Positions 32,503 through 41,317 of a stretch of DNA of 64,000 nucleotides are shown here, piece by piece (within the stretch, counting starts at the first letter, position 1; every line of letters begins with the position of its first letter). The notes under the pieces are model-generated. The model ran no database searches and was not told the origin of the DNA. It saw only the letters and a list, made by a program, of their open reading frames with translations. Source of the DNA: Candidatus Absconditabacterales bacterium (GTDB lineage Bacteria > Patescibacteriota > Gracilibacteria > Absconditabacterales > Absconditicoccaceae). The position numbers and the translations under genes are program-made. Location of the stretch: positions 25,612 through 89,611 of the forward strand of contig CALDTY010000004.1 in NCBI GenBank assembly GCA_937923605.1, given 5' to 3'.

Positions 32503-33636
32503 ATGAAGAAAAAGGTAGGTGTCCTTGGAGGAGGACAATTGGGTAAAATGTTCCAAGAGGAAAACCCAGATCTAGAAATTTACTTTTTAGATAAAAAAGA
32601 TAGCCCTGTAAGTAGGATAATACCATCAGATAGATTCTTTGAAGGAGATCTTACGAATTACGATGATGTTATGTCTTTTGGTAAAGACAAAGAAAGCATA
32701 ACGATAGAGATAGAAAAGGTAAATGTAGATGCGCTTGATGAACTAGAGAAACAAGGGAAGCAAATATTTCCAAACCCTAGAGTCATTAGAATGATTCAGG
32801 ATAAAGGAAATCAGAAGTTGCATTACAAGAACAATGATATTGCAACAGCGCCATTTACCTTGTATCATGACATACATAATTTAAAGGCAGATATGCTTCA
32901 TAAAGATTTTCAATTCCCTGTTATGCAAAAGCTTTGCTTTGGTCAATACGATGGGAGAGGAGTACAAAAGATATCATCTATGGGTGAGATCGATCTACTT
33001 CTTGATGGGCCATGCATTATCGAACAGTTCATAGATATTAAGTGGGAACTATCAGTTATTATTGCAAAAAGTGATGACGATTATGTAGTAATGGAACCAG
33101 TTGAAATGGTATTCGATTATGACAAGAATATTCTTGATTATCAAATTTGTCCGGCAAGAATTCCACAGAAAATAAAAGATGAAGCAATTTTGTTGGCTAG
33201 ACAAACTGTTGATTCTTTTGATTCAAATGGATTATTTGCTGTTGAACTAATTGTTACATCTAACAATGAAGTTATAGTAAACGAAGTTGCTCCTAGGCCA
33301 CACAACAGTGGACATCATACTATCGAAGCTGCTTCTGAGTCACAATATAGATTGCTTAGAAAAGTGATTTTTAATCAAATATTCTTTAATCAAGTAGTGA
33401 CATCTGAAAGCGTAATGGTGAACTTGCTTGGAGAAAAAGGATTTTCTGGGCCAGCTTTTTTTAAAGGTAAAGAAAGTATGCAGCAGTCAGAAGGTTACTA
33501 TCTTCATGAGTATGGAAAATTATTAACCCGTCCAAAAAGAAAAATGGGACATGTTACTATTTTAGGAGACTCAAGAGAAGAATGTTTAAAAAGACTATCT
33601 TTTGTGAAACAGAATGTATCTGTAGAATCATTATAA
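32503..33636 (+). CDS. purK: N5-carboxyaminoimidazole ribonucleotide synthase
   Basis: 377 aa from ATG 32503, which gives MKKKVGVLGGGQLGKM; an upstream in-frame ATG at 32425 would add 26 unlikely residues. An ATP-grasp enzyme that uses ATP and bicarbonate to carboxylate AIR in purine synthesis. Family motifs: GVLGGGQLGKM for the N-terminal nucleotide fold and VNEVAPRPHNSGHHTIEA for the metal/ATP site. All glycines are GGN and no in-frame TGA occurs, unlike argS before it. First gene of a purK-purC-purE-pyrEF run. Confidence 0.95.
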   Translation: MKKKVGVLGGGQLGKMFQEENPDLEIYFLDKKDSPVSRIIPSDRFFEGDLTNYDDVMSFGKDKESITIEIEKVNVDALDELEKQGKQIFPNPRVIRMIQDKGNQKLHYKNNDIATAPFTLYHDIHNLKADMLHKDFQFPVMQKLCFGQYDGRGVQKISSMGEIDLLLDGPCIIEQFIDIKWELSVIIAKSDDDYVVMEPVEMVFDYDKNILDYQICPARIPQKIKDEAILLARQTVDSFDSNGLFAVELIVTSNNEVIVNEVAPRPHNSGHHTIEAASESQYRLLRKVIFNQIFFNQVVTSESVMVNLLGEKGFSGPAFFKGKESMQQSEGYYLHEYGKLLTRPKRKMGHVTILGDSREECLKRLSFVKQNVSVESL

Positions 33637-33657
33637 TAATCAAAAATTCTAGAAAAA

Positions 33658-34599
33658 ATGAAAAATCAATTAATTAAGGATATTAAATTGAGGGTCCAAA
33701 AGCAACAATGGACCAAAAAAGGAAAGGTTAGAGAATTATATGATGCTGGAGATGATCATATTTTGGTAGTTGCTACTAATGATATTTCTGCATTTAATCA
33801 CATCATGCCATGGAAAATTCCCAATAAAGGGGTCATCCTAAATGAACTAGCTGGATTCTTTTTTGAGAAGACAAGTCATATCATACCAAACTGTATGGTA
33901 GATCTTGCAGCTCCTGATATTCAAATCTGGAATAGACTTTCCATGATTGAGTTAGAAATTGTCTTGAGACGATATTTAACTGGCTCATTATGGAAGAAGG
34001 AACTGTCGGGTGAAGGAAATCATTGGGATATAAATTTACGTGGGATGAAAGAATTTGATAGATTTTCAAAAATTCAAGTCACTCCAACTAAAAAAAACAA
34101 GAATGATGATCCCATCTTATATTCAGAAGCAGAACATATGGGACTTATAGATCCAAGAGTTAGAAAAAGAGTTCAAGAAGTTTCAATGGAATTATTTCGT
34201 TGGGGTGAAGATTATTTTAAAGATCTTGGAATAGTTCTTGTGGATACAAAGTTCGAATTTGGCTTAAGAGCAAACGGAGATTTGTATTTTGCTGACGAAG
34301 GATTTACTCCTGACAGTAGTCGTTATTACCTTGAGGAAAATTATATAACATCAAGGAAAAAAGGTATAGCGCCAATCCAGTATTCGAAACAATTAATTCG
34401 TGATTGGATCAAAGCACAAGGCTGGGAAAAGGGCCAACAACTACCTACACCAGATGCAGAAACCTTAATTTCTTTTGAAGAAAGGTATAAGAAAGTGTAT
34501 CAGCATATTACAGGAATAGATTTCAATACAGTGCAATTGGGAGATGAAGACTCAAGACTGTCTTGTATAGAGCATAGTTTGACACAATTATTAACTTAA
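33658..34599 (+). CDS. purC: SAICAR synthetase
   Basis: 313 aa, the longer (about 300 aa) form. It joins CAIR and aspartate with ATP. Seen: KKGKVRELYDAGDDHILVVA, the NDISAFNHIMP block, VLRRYLTGSLWK, and FADEGFTPDSSRYY near residue 220, matching the catalytic DExxTPDSSR region. Lies 21 bases after purK. No in-frame TGA. Confidence 0.96.
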   Translation: MKNQLIKDIKLRVQKQQWTKKGKVRELYDAGDDHILVVATNDISAFNHIMPWKIPNKGVILNELAGFFFEKTSHIIPNCMVDLAAPDIQIWNRLSMIELEIVLRRYLTGSLWKKELSGEGNHWDINLRGMKEFDRFSKIQVTPTKKNKNDDPILYSEAEHMGLIDPRVRKRVQEVSMELFRWGEDYFKDLGIVLVDTKFEFGLRANGDLYFADEGFTPDSSRYYLEENYITSRKKGIAPIQYSKQLIRDWIKAQGWEKGQQLPTPDAETLISFEERYKKVYQHITGIDFNTVQLGDEDSRLSCIEHSLTQLLT

Positions 34600-34613
34600 A
34601 CAAAATTTAAAAC

Positions 34614-35189
34614 ATGACTAAGTATACAAGAGAAGACTTTATAAGGGAATTTGGAGACAAATTTTATGGGGCTATGATAGCAATTATTATGGGTTCTGAT
34701 TCTGATTTAGATGTTATGGAAAAGGGGGCAATTTGGTTACAAGAAAGAGGTATTCCCTTTTTTATGACATCAATTTCTGCGCATAGAACTCCTGAAAGAA
34801 TGGCAATTTTTGCAGCATTTGCACATGAATTTGGATTCAAAGTAATTATTGCAGGAGCTGGTGGAGCTGCTCATTTACCAGGAATGGTAGCATCAGCAAG
34901 TTCTTTACCAGTGATAGGGGTACCTATCAAGTCTAGTAATTCTATTGATGGCTGGGATTCAATTTTATCTATTTTACAGATGCCAAATGGTATACCTGTA
35001 GCTACTGTTGCCTTAAATGGTGGAACTAATGCTGCAATATTAGCAACGAAAATTATTGCCTTGTTCGTTGATAAAGCAGCGAATGTAATTTCAGCACATG
35101 CTCCCTCACTTACACTAAAGTGTAAGAAAAAGCAAGAAATAGTAGAGAATAAAATGAGGACCATTCAAAAACAACAAAAAACAGCTTAA
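34614..35189 (+). CDS. purE: N5-CAIR mutase
   Basis: 191 aa. Converts N5-CAIR to CAIR, the step between PurK and PurC. IIMGSDSDLDVM, SISAHRTPERM (catalytic His) and GAGGAAHLPGMVAS are class I signatures. A 17-residue N-terminal extension (TKYTREDFIREFGDKF) precedes the usual start. Glycine-rich yet without a single TGA codon. Starts 14 bases after purC and ends 3 bases before pyrEF. Confidence 0.96.
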   Translation: MTKYTREDFIREFGDKFYGAMIAIIMGSDSDLDVMEKGAIWLQERGIPFFMTSISAHRTPERMAIFAAFAHEFGFKVIIAGAGGAAHLPGMVASASSLPVIGVPIKSSNSIDGWDSILSILQMPNGIPVATVALNGGTNAAILATKIIALFVDKAANVISAHAPSLTLKCKKKQEIVENKMRTIQKQQKTA

Positions 35190-35192
35190 ACT

Positions 35193-37091
35193 ATGGAAAA
35201 TATCTTTAAACAAATAACACATTTGTTACTTTTAAATAAGATTGTCACATTACAACCTAAGTATCCACCTACGTGGTCATCAGGCTTGAGACAACCTATT
35301 TATTGTGATCTTAGAAAAGCGATGTCTTTTCCAGAACTGAGGAGACTCATTCGGAAACAGATGCTTGAAATGGCAAAAAAGTTTTCTTTTGATTCAATTT
35401 TGGCAGTACCAACAGGTGGAATTGCATGGGCAACACAACTAGCGTTTAAACAAGATAAACCACTTATCGTTCCTGTAGAAGGAGGATACAAGGTATATAC
35501 TAAAAAGATGATAGTTGAAAACACAAGGGAGTCAGTAAAAAAATCTGTTTTAAGTACAGTATCAACTATCCCATATGGATTTCACTATGCAAGTAGATCT
35601 AACCTAGAATTTGGATTTATTAGATCTAAAGCCAAAAAACATGGTACAAAGCGTCAAATTGAAGGAGTGGTCACGGGCACTTCATGTGTAGTTATTCATA
35701 GTGAAAAGGACATGTCACTTGAACAATTAGATATTATCCTGAAACGAGCAGGAATACTACGGTATGAAGTAATTTCTGTTCCTATTCCGGAAACTATTGC
35801 TAGCCTTATTGAATATGGAAGATTACTAGGTATTGAAGATCTTGTTTCTACTGGGAAATCATCTTATGAAGAGTACAAGGGAAAACAAATTATAGGTGCT
35901 TTATCAGTATTTAATTATGGTTTTTCTTCTTCAAAAGAAAAGTACCAAAAGTTAAGTATACAAAACGAATCACTACTTTGTTTTGATGACTTCTTAGGAT
36001 ATGCAAAAGAATTATGTGAAGGTAATACTAAATATGGTTTTACAAAAGATGATCTCAATATTATGGATTCTTGGAGTAAATCTCCAGAAACATGGGGAGA
36101 AGACAATGGATTTCCACAACTGACTCCAAAGCGAAAAATTGCTAGAGAGAAAGTGTGCTATGCTTTAGATAATATGAGTTCATTTGAGGAGATTGAGCAT
36201 AGAATTAGGGCTCATGCACCTTATATTGGGATGTTGAAGACTGGTAAAGAATCGTTTACTCGATTTGGCCCTCAAATTGTAGAATTATGCAGATCACTTG
36301 GTCTAAATTTCCTTGATTTGAAGTATCATGATACCCCTAGGACAGTTGCTGGAGCAGTAGACGCAGCAGTTGAACTTGGAGCATATATTATCAATGTGCA
36401 TGCTTCAGGTGGTTATGAAATGCTAAAAGAAGCTAAAATGGCATTAGATAAAGCAATTGAAGTATACCAACCTAAAATAAGACCGAAACTTATTGGAGTA
36501 ACCGTGCTTACAAGTTTAAATTTAGCATTGGTGGTTCATATGCAATTACCGTTAATAAAACGGTTGGTAAAAGGAGACGGTCTTAGAGATAGAATTTCAA
36601 AATTTAATTTCGCAAGATATTTTGATTTTAAAATATTTAAGCAAACTCAGACAGAAGATGAAGTGCCTGATTTCTTTAGATATTTAGATGATGAATGGAC
36701 GTACCTTTCTAAGCAACTCAATCTTGATGATGCATTGATTCAAGAGTTAGTACACCATCTTGCTAGTATATGTAAGCAGGCTGGACTTGACGGAATCGTT
36801 TGTGCTGCATTGGATCTTGCAACTATGCCCATCGGATTACTTGGAGATGATTTCATTTCTGTAACACCAGGGATTAAGCATCCAAAATTAGCCAAAGGAG
36901 GAAGTGGTCAGAAGAGAGTAATGACTCCTGCTGCTGCAATTAAAGATGGTTCTACCTATTTAGTCATTGGGTCTGCAATTTCGGACCCTCGTACTGATGA
37001 GGAGAAGTCGCAGAAGCTTATAGTCACTGATAAGAGAAGAATACGAGCAAATGTTGAAATATTGGATGATATTGCTTCAGTTGCTCCGTAA
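35193..37091 (+). CDS. pyrEF: Fused orotate phosphoribosyltransferase / OMP decarboxylase
   Basis: 632 aa. Residues 1 to about 210 resemble OPRT (PTWSSGLRQPIYCDLRK, AVPTGGIAWATQLAF, HGTKRQIEG), but the acidic PRPP-binding motif that should follow is replaced by CVVIHSEKDMS near residues 163-173. Residues from about 310 to the end are OMP decarboxylase with the D-K-D catalytic set in FLDLKYHDTPRTVAG and the phosphate loop FISVTPGIKHPKLAKGG...QKRVMTPAAAI. An insertion of about 45 residues lies in the decarboxylase half. Together they would make UMP from orotate. No in-frame TGA. A terminator follows. Confidence 0.9.
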   Translation: MENIFKQITHLLLLNKIVTLQPKYPPTWSSGLRQPIYCDLRKAMSFPELRRLIRKQMLEMAKKFSFDSILAVPTGGIAWATQLAFKQDKPLIVPVEGGYKVYTKKMIVENTRESVKKSVLSTVSTIPYGFHYASRSNLEFGFIRSKAKKHGTKRQIEGVVTGTSCVVIHSEKDMSLEQLDIILKRAGILRYEVISVPIPETIASLIEYGRLLGIEDLVSTGKSSYEEYKGKQIIGALSVFNYGFSSSKEKYQKLSIQNESLLCFDDFLGYAKELCEGNTKYGFTKDDLNIMDSWSKSPETWGEDNGFPQLTPKRKIAREKVCYALDNMSSFEEIEHRIRAHAPYIGMLKTGKESFTRFGPQIVELCRSLGLNFLDLKYHDTPRTVAGAVDAAVELGAYIINVHASGGYEMLKEAKMALDKAIEVYQPKIRPKLIGVTVLTSLNLALVVHMQLPLIKRLVKGDGLRDRISKFNFARYFDFKIFKQTQTEDEVPDFFRYLDDEWTYLSKQLNLDDALIQELVHHLASICKQAGLDGIVCAALDLATMPIGLLGDDFISVTPGIKHPKLAKGGSGQKRVMTPAAAIKDGSTYLVIGSAISDPRTDEEKSQKLIVTDKRRIRANVEILDDIASVAP

Positions 37092-37114
37092 AATGTAAGT
37101 ATTTAATGTAATAC

Positions 37115-37151
37115 AAAAGCCTGTAGGTATTCATACTACAGGCTTTTTTAA
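37115..37151 (+). terminator. Terminator after pyrEF
   Basis: AAAAGCCTGTAG and CTACAGGCTTTTTT form a 12-bp stem around a short loop with T-run, 24 bases after the stop. Confidence 0.92.
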
Positions 37152-37162
37152 TAGAAGAAAAC

Positions 37163-37190
37163 TTGACATTTATTTCTTTTTTCTTATATA
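37163..37190 (+). promoter_or_regulatory. Promoter before the 498-aa gene
   Basis: TTGACA at 37163-37168, then TATATA at 37185-37190 (spacing 16), just after the pyrEF terminator and about 100 bases before the start codon. Confidence 0.6.
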
Positions 37191-37291
37191 TGTGTCTCTC
37201 TGAATTTTGACAAATTAATCAATATTTAGAGACAAATTAAAAAGAAACTTGAGCGTATTGTTCGAGTAGGTGATTATTAAAATATTAATTT

Positions 37292-38788
37292 ATGAACAAA
37301 GAAAATTTTTTAAAAAAATTGGCGGACTCCAATTTAATTTCTGGGGTTGCAAACATCACAATTAGCGTAAACAATATGCTTGGCGTAGATAGTAAAGCAC
37401 TTGTTTGGCTAAATAAATCTTTAAAACAGGTGTCTGAACTGCCTGATAGTTACTTCAGTATTGCACAGCAGGGTGAAGTGCCAGATTTTGTAATTGATGT
37501 TAAAGAAGTAGACATAATTGATGAAAACCATGAACATCTATTAATACAACATGGCGATGTGAATATAATTAATTTCCGTTATAAGGAAATAGATTCAATG
37601 AACTCTAAGATTCAGAATTCTCTTATGTTAAAGAAACTGCTAAAGTCTTTATCAAAAGAACTATTAGCATGCTCAATGTTGAAATTTTTGAAATCTAATC
37701 TTGCATTAACTTCAAGTACACCGATTGTCTATGACTTTAATTACTTGCCTTCAAGTAACCTAAATACTCAGGATTTATATGAAGCTGCAATAGTTAGAAT
37801 CGATGAATCACTTTCTTCTATTCAAGGAAGAAAAATTATTAGAAGAGAAGAAACAAGCCGTCCAGTGCAAATTTTGTTTTCTTTAGGTGTAGACGAAGAG
37901 AATGTCATAGTAACAATTGATAGTACATCAAAAAGAAACACAATATCAAGTGTTACTGAAAGAGAATTGATAGGAATGCTCTTTCCATTATTTGCTCAAT
38001 TACGACCTTTTAATAATGAGAACCTCACTGAACTTTTTCAAAGCAAAAGAGGTTTCTTAATTGAAAGTAAATTGAATGAGTATTTTGGAAATAAAAGTCA
38101 AAGATTAATCACTTCATTTTCTTCTAAGGAATTACTCCCTATAGCAATGGCGATCGAAGAAAGTGCTACTGATGATAATACTCAAACACCAACATCACTT
38201 GTTCCGGCAAGTGAATCTCCTTTTAACACTATTCTAAAAGAGTTGCTTGAGACTAATGACATGATTGACCTAGTGAACAAGTATGTTTCTATGAAAAGAC
38301 ATAAGGAATATATGGTTGAAAATGCATTTGGCAATAATCTAGATGATGTATCAGTTCCAATCAAATTGATATTTGATAGAACGGACGATATGTCGAAATT
38401 AGGAATATCTGTATTTGATACTTTCAAATCTCAAGCAACAGACTTTTTCACAAAAAGTGATAAGTATAAAGCAGTTGAAGAAGGAGAGGTATTCACTATT
38501 TCACTAAAAGAATACACAGGTGATAGTATAAATGTTGAAGCTTTAGAGTTTGATGTTGACAGCAAATTTACAGAATACCCTGGAGATATCTTTCCTATAG
38601 TAAAAGATTTACATGGTAGAGAAGATGTGCTTTTTAATAGTGTAAGTAACCTATTAGGAGGTATTGGAGAAGTCACGAATGCAGGCGGATTTTTAGGAGT
38701 TTGTTATCCTGAACTAAAATTATTCCAAAAAGCTGATGAAAGCGAGAAAGTAGTTGAAAAGGAGCCTGAAGTAGTACCTGCTTCATAG
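37292..38788 (+). CDS. Unrecognised 498-aa protein inside the pur/pyr block
   Basis: 498 aa, no family recognised. No signal peptide or membrane segment. It looks soluble and mixed alpha/beta, with a Glu/Pro-rich end (EKVVEKEPEVVPAS) and a Thr/Ser/Pro-rich linker near residue 300. It has no in-frame TGA although it contains over 20 Gly, so it shares the coding signature of its pur/pyr neighbours. Its own promoter and terminator isolate it from both sides. A role in nucleotide metabolism is possible from position only. Confidence 0.85.
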   Translation: MNKENFLKKLADSNLISGVANITISVNNMLGVDSKALVWLNKSLKQVSELPDSYFSIAQQGEVPDFVIDVKEVDIIDENHEHLLIQHGDVNIINFRYKEIDSMNSKIQNSLMLKKLLKSLSKELLACSMLKFLKSNLALTSSTPIVYDFNYLPSSNLNTQDLYEAAIVRIDESLSSIQGRKIIRREETSRPVQILFSLGVDEENVIVTIDSTSKRNTISSVTERELIGMLFPLFAQLRPFNNENLTELFQSKRGFLIESKLNEYFGNKSQRLITSFSSKELLPIAMAIEESATDDNTQTPTSLVPASESPFNTILKELLETNDMIDLVNKYVSMKRHKEYMVENAFGNNLDDVSVPIKLIFDRTDDMSKLGISVFDTFKSQATDFFTKSDKYKAVEEGEVFTISLKEYTGDSINVEALEFDVDSKFTEYPGDIFPIVKDLHGREDVLFNSVSNLLGGIGEVTNAGGFLGVCYPELKLFQKADESEKVVEKEPEVVPAS

Positions 38789-38808
38789 GCTTACATTTTT
38801 TTTTATAA

Positions 38809-38841
38809 AATGGTTGTCCCCTTAGGGACAATCATTTTTTT
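38809..38841 (+). terminator. Terminator after the 498-aa gene
   Basis: AATGGTTGTCCC, loop CTTA, GGGACAATCATT followed by a T-run. Confidence 0.9.
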
Positions 38842-38924
38842 ATTAAAAAAAATAAAGAACATATTGACTCTATCTTCATAATGCATATCTATTTGTTAGC
38901 AATATATGGAGCGAGAGCGATCAT

Positions 38925-40019
38925 ATGATTATTAATAGTAAAAAAACGAGTATGTACAAACTAATTATTAGACCTTTGTTTTTTTTGCGTGATGCAGAGA
39001 AGGCACATGATGTAATGGAACGCATGATCGGATGGATGTCTCGATCAGCTATATTTACCTATATTCTTAAACTGTTATATCAAGTAGAAACAGTTGAGAA
39101 TGCTTACTTTTGTGGTTTACCTATCCAAAGTATGGTAAGTCTGCCAGGTGGCTTTGATAAGAATGGCAATAAGATAGCATTTGCTCATCACATGGGGTAT
39201 GGGATGATAGAAGTCGGCACAGTGACACCATTACCTCAAGTTGGTAATGATAAACCTAGACTATTTAGACTTCCCAAAGATGAATCATTGATCAATCGTA
39301 TGGGATTTAATAACGGGGGACTATCGATGCTCGAAAACAACATAAAGAAATTTAGAAAATCGTATCCTAAGAGTAAAATACTTATTTTTCCAAATATTGG
39401 TAAAAATAAACATACACCAAATGAAAGTGCTATAAACGATTATGCAAGTGCATATGAAAGATTATTTTATCTTTCAGATGGCTATGTAGTAAATGTAAGC
39501 AGTCCAAATACTCCTGGATTGAGAAAATTGCAGGATAATGAATTTCAAAAGAAATTGTTTGAAAGATTTCATGAAATTAATCAAAGGAATGGATGGAAAC
39601 CAAAACCAATACTAATAAAGATTTCTCCAAATCTTAGAAATGAATCAGCTATTGATTTTTTTAACTTCATTGAAAACGAACCTTTAGCAAGCGGTATTGT
39701 CGGTACAAATACTGACAACACTAGAGAAGGAGTAGTATTTAGTGACAATAAAGTTGTAGAGGACATTGGAAATGGAGGATGGAGTGGTCCATCTTTATAC
39801 GATAGAGTAATTGAACTGATAAAGCTAGCTAGAGACAATGGATTTACTAAAGAGATTGTAGCAGTTGGTGGCATCAATTCATCTAAAAGAGCACTAGACG
39901 CTGTACTTATTGGTGCAAGACTAGTGCAAGCTTATACTGGATTGGTCTATGAAGGACCAGGATTATTTAAACGAATTCAAAAACAATTAATAAAAGTTGA
40001 CTATCTATGGGAAAAATAA
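38925..40019 (+). CDS. pyrD: Dihydroorotate dehydrogenase, class 2
   Basis: 364 aa from ATG 38925; ATG 38952 (MYKLIIRPLFFLRDAEKAH) matches the family start better and may be the true one. FMN enzyme oxidising dihydroorotate to orotate. NVSSPNTPGLRKLQ holds the class 2 catalytic Ser region, and VAVGGINSSKRALD plus YTGLVYEGPGL bind FMN phosphate. The N-terminal helical part predicts membrane association and quinone use, although no quinone pathway is visible here. Overlaps pyrC by 13 bases. No in-frame TGA. Confidence 0.94.
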   Translation: MIINSKKTSMYKLIIRPLFFLRDAEKAHDVMERMIGWMSRSAIFTYILKLLYQVETVENAYFCGLPIQSMVSLPGGFDKNGNKIAFAHHMGYGMIEVGTVTPLPQVGNDKPRLFRLPKDESLINRMGFNNGGLSMLENNIKKFRKSYPKSKILIFPNIGKNKHTPNESAINDYASAYERLFYLSDGYVVNVSSPNTPGLRKLQDNEFQKKLFERFHEINQRNGWKPKPILIKISPNLRNESAIDFFNFIENEPLASGIVGTNTDNTREGVVFSDNKVVEDIGNGGWSGPSLYDRVIELIKLARDNGFTKEIVAVGGINSSKRALDAVLIGARLVQAYTGLVYEGPGLFKRIQKQLIKVDYLWEK

Positions 40020-41116
40020 ATCTAGGATCTACACTTGATGCACATTTGCATTTCAGGCAAGATGAACTAATGAAACAAATAGCGGCATATTCAATTAATC
40101 AGTTTGGTGCTGCTATATTGATGCCAAACACAAATCCAAAATTAACTTCATACGACTCTTTGCTCTGGTATAAAAAACAAGTGAAGTCAGTTATCCAGGA
40201 AACTGGAAAAAGTTTTTTGCCATTATACACTATGTACTTATCAAAATCATTGCAATTAGATGATATTCGTAGAGCATGGAATGAGGGTATATTAACTTCA
40301 ATTAAATATTACCCGAAGGGGGGAACGACAGGATCTGATGAAGGAGAACTTGGATTTGCTAATTTAAAGCCACAACTCGAATTGATGCAAAAACTTGGTA
40401 TCCCATTAAATATTCATGGAGAGACTCCTGAAATAAATGGTGAAGTAGTTGATGATTATGAGAGAGAAATGGTTTTCTATGAGGGTGAAATGGTGCGAAT
40501 GCGTGAAATGTATCCAGAGTTGCCAATAGCTCTTGAGCATATTACTACAAAAGAAGCCGCTGAGTTTACAATGGCTTATAAGAAAACTGTTGCAACAATT
40601 ACACCAGGGCATCTTTTATTTGATAGAAGATCGTTACATAATTACACAACAACAAACGATCAAGGCGAGATAATTGTTACAACTGAAAAATCAGGCATTA
40701 TACCTGACTTTATGAAGCGCCCAATTTTAAAGCACAGAAGTCATGTTTTATCACTGAGAGATCATTTAATTATTCAGCATAAAGAAGGACTTCAAAAGTT
40801 TGGATTAGGTACTGATTCTGCTGTCCATCCACCAGAGAAAAAATATTGTGAATGTGGAGCATGTGGTGTTTTTTCTGCACCAATTGCGATGCAAATGTAT
40901 GCAATGGCTTTTGATGAAATGAATTTATTAGAACATTTACCAGCGTTTGCATGTGATATTATGCCTAACTTTTATGGCATTAAGGATAAGATGCCAAACA
41001 GGAATTTTGTCCTTACAAAAGGTTTAAAAGATGTAAAGGTGGAGAATAACTATAATGGTTATGTAACACCATTGGCGGGGCAAAATATTGCTTGGTCTAT
41101 CGCAGAAGTATTTTAG
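40007..41116 (+). CDS. pyrC: Dihydroorotase
   Basis: 369 aa, type II (E. coli-like). Cyclises carbamoyl-aspartate. Metal ligands in order: HLH in LDAHLHFRQ near residue 13, the Lys to be carboxylated in SIKYYPKGGTTG near residue 99, His in NIHGE and LEHIT, and the catalytic Asp in LGTDSAVHPP. Overlaps pyrD, so translation is coupled. It has no in-frame TGA and ends the UGA-free block. carAB and pyrB are not in the window. Confidence 0.95.
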   Translation: MGKINLGSTLDAHLHFRQDELMKQIAAYSINQFGAAILMPNTNPKLTSYDSLLWYKKQVKSVIQETGKSFLPLYTMYLSKSLQLDDIRRAWNEGILTSIKYYPKGGTTGSDEGELGFANLKPQLELMQKLGIPLNIHGETPEINGEVVDDYEREMVFYEGEMVRMREMYPELPIALEHITTKEAAEFTMAYKKTVATITPGHLLFDRRSLHNYTTTNDQGEIIVTTEKSGIIPDFMKRPILKHRSHVLSLRDHLIIQHKEGLQKFGLGTDSAVHPPEKKYCECGACGVFSAPIAMQMYAMAFDEMNLLEHLPAFACDIMPNFYGIKDKMPNRNFVLTKGLKDVKVENNYNGYVTPLAGQNIAWSIAEVF

Positions 41117-41136
41117 AGGTTAGAAATCATATTTTA

Positions 41137-41167
41137 AAGGGATTAGCATTTGCTAATTCCTTTTTTT
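41137..41167 (+). terminator. Terminator after pyrC
   Basis: AAGGGATTAGCA and TGCTAATTCCTT around TT, followed by a T-run; it closes the pyrD-pyrC unit. Confidence 0.92.
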
Positions 41168-41206
41168 ATAAAAAAAACTTCTTACAAGAAGAAGATTTAA
41201 GAGGTT

Positions 41207-41279
<73 letters not shown>

Positions 41280-41317
41280 ATTGTTTTATGAGGTCGCTTA
41301 TACTTAAATAAGAGCTT

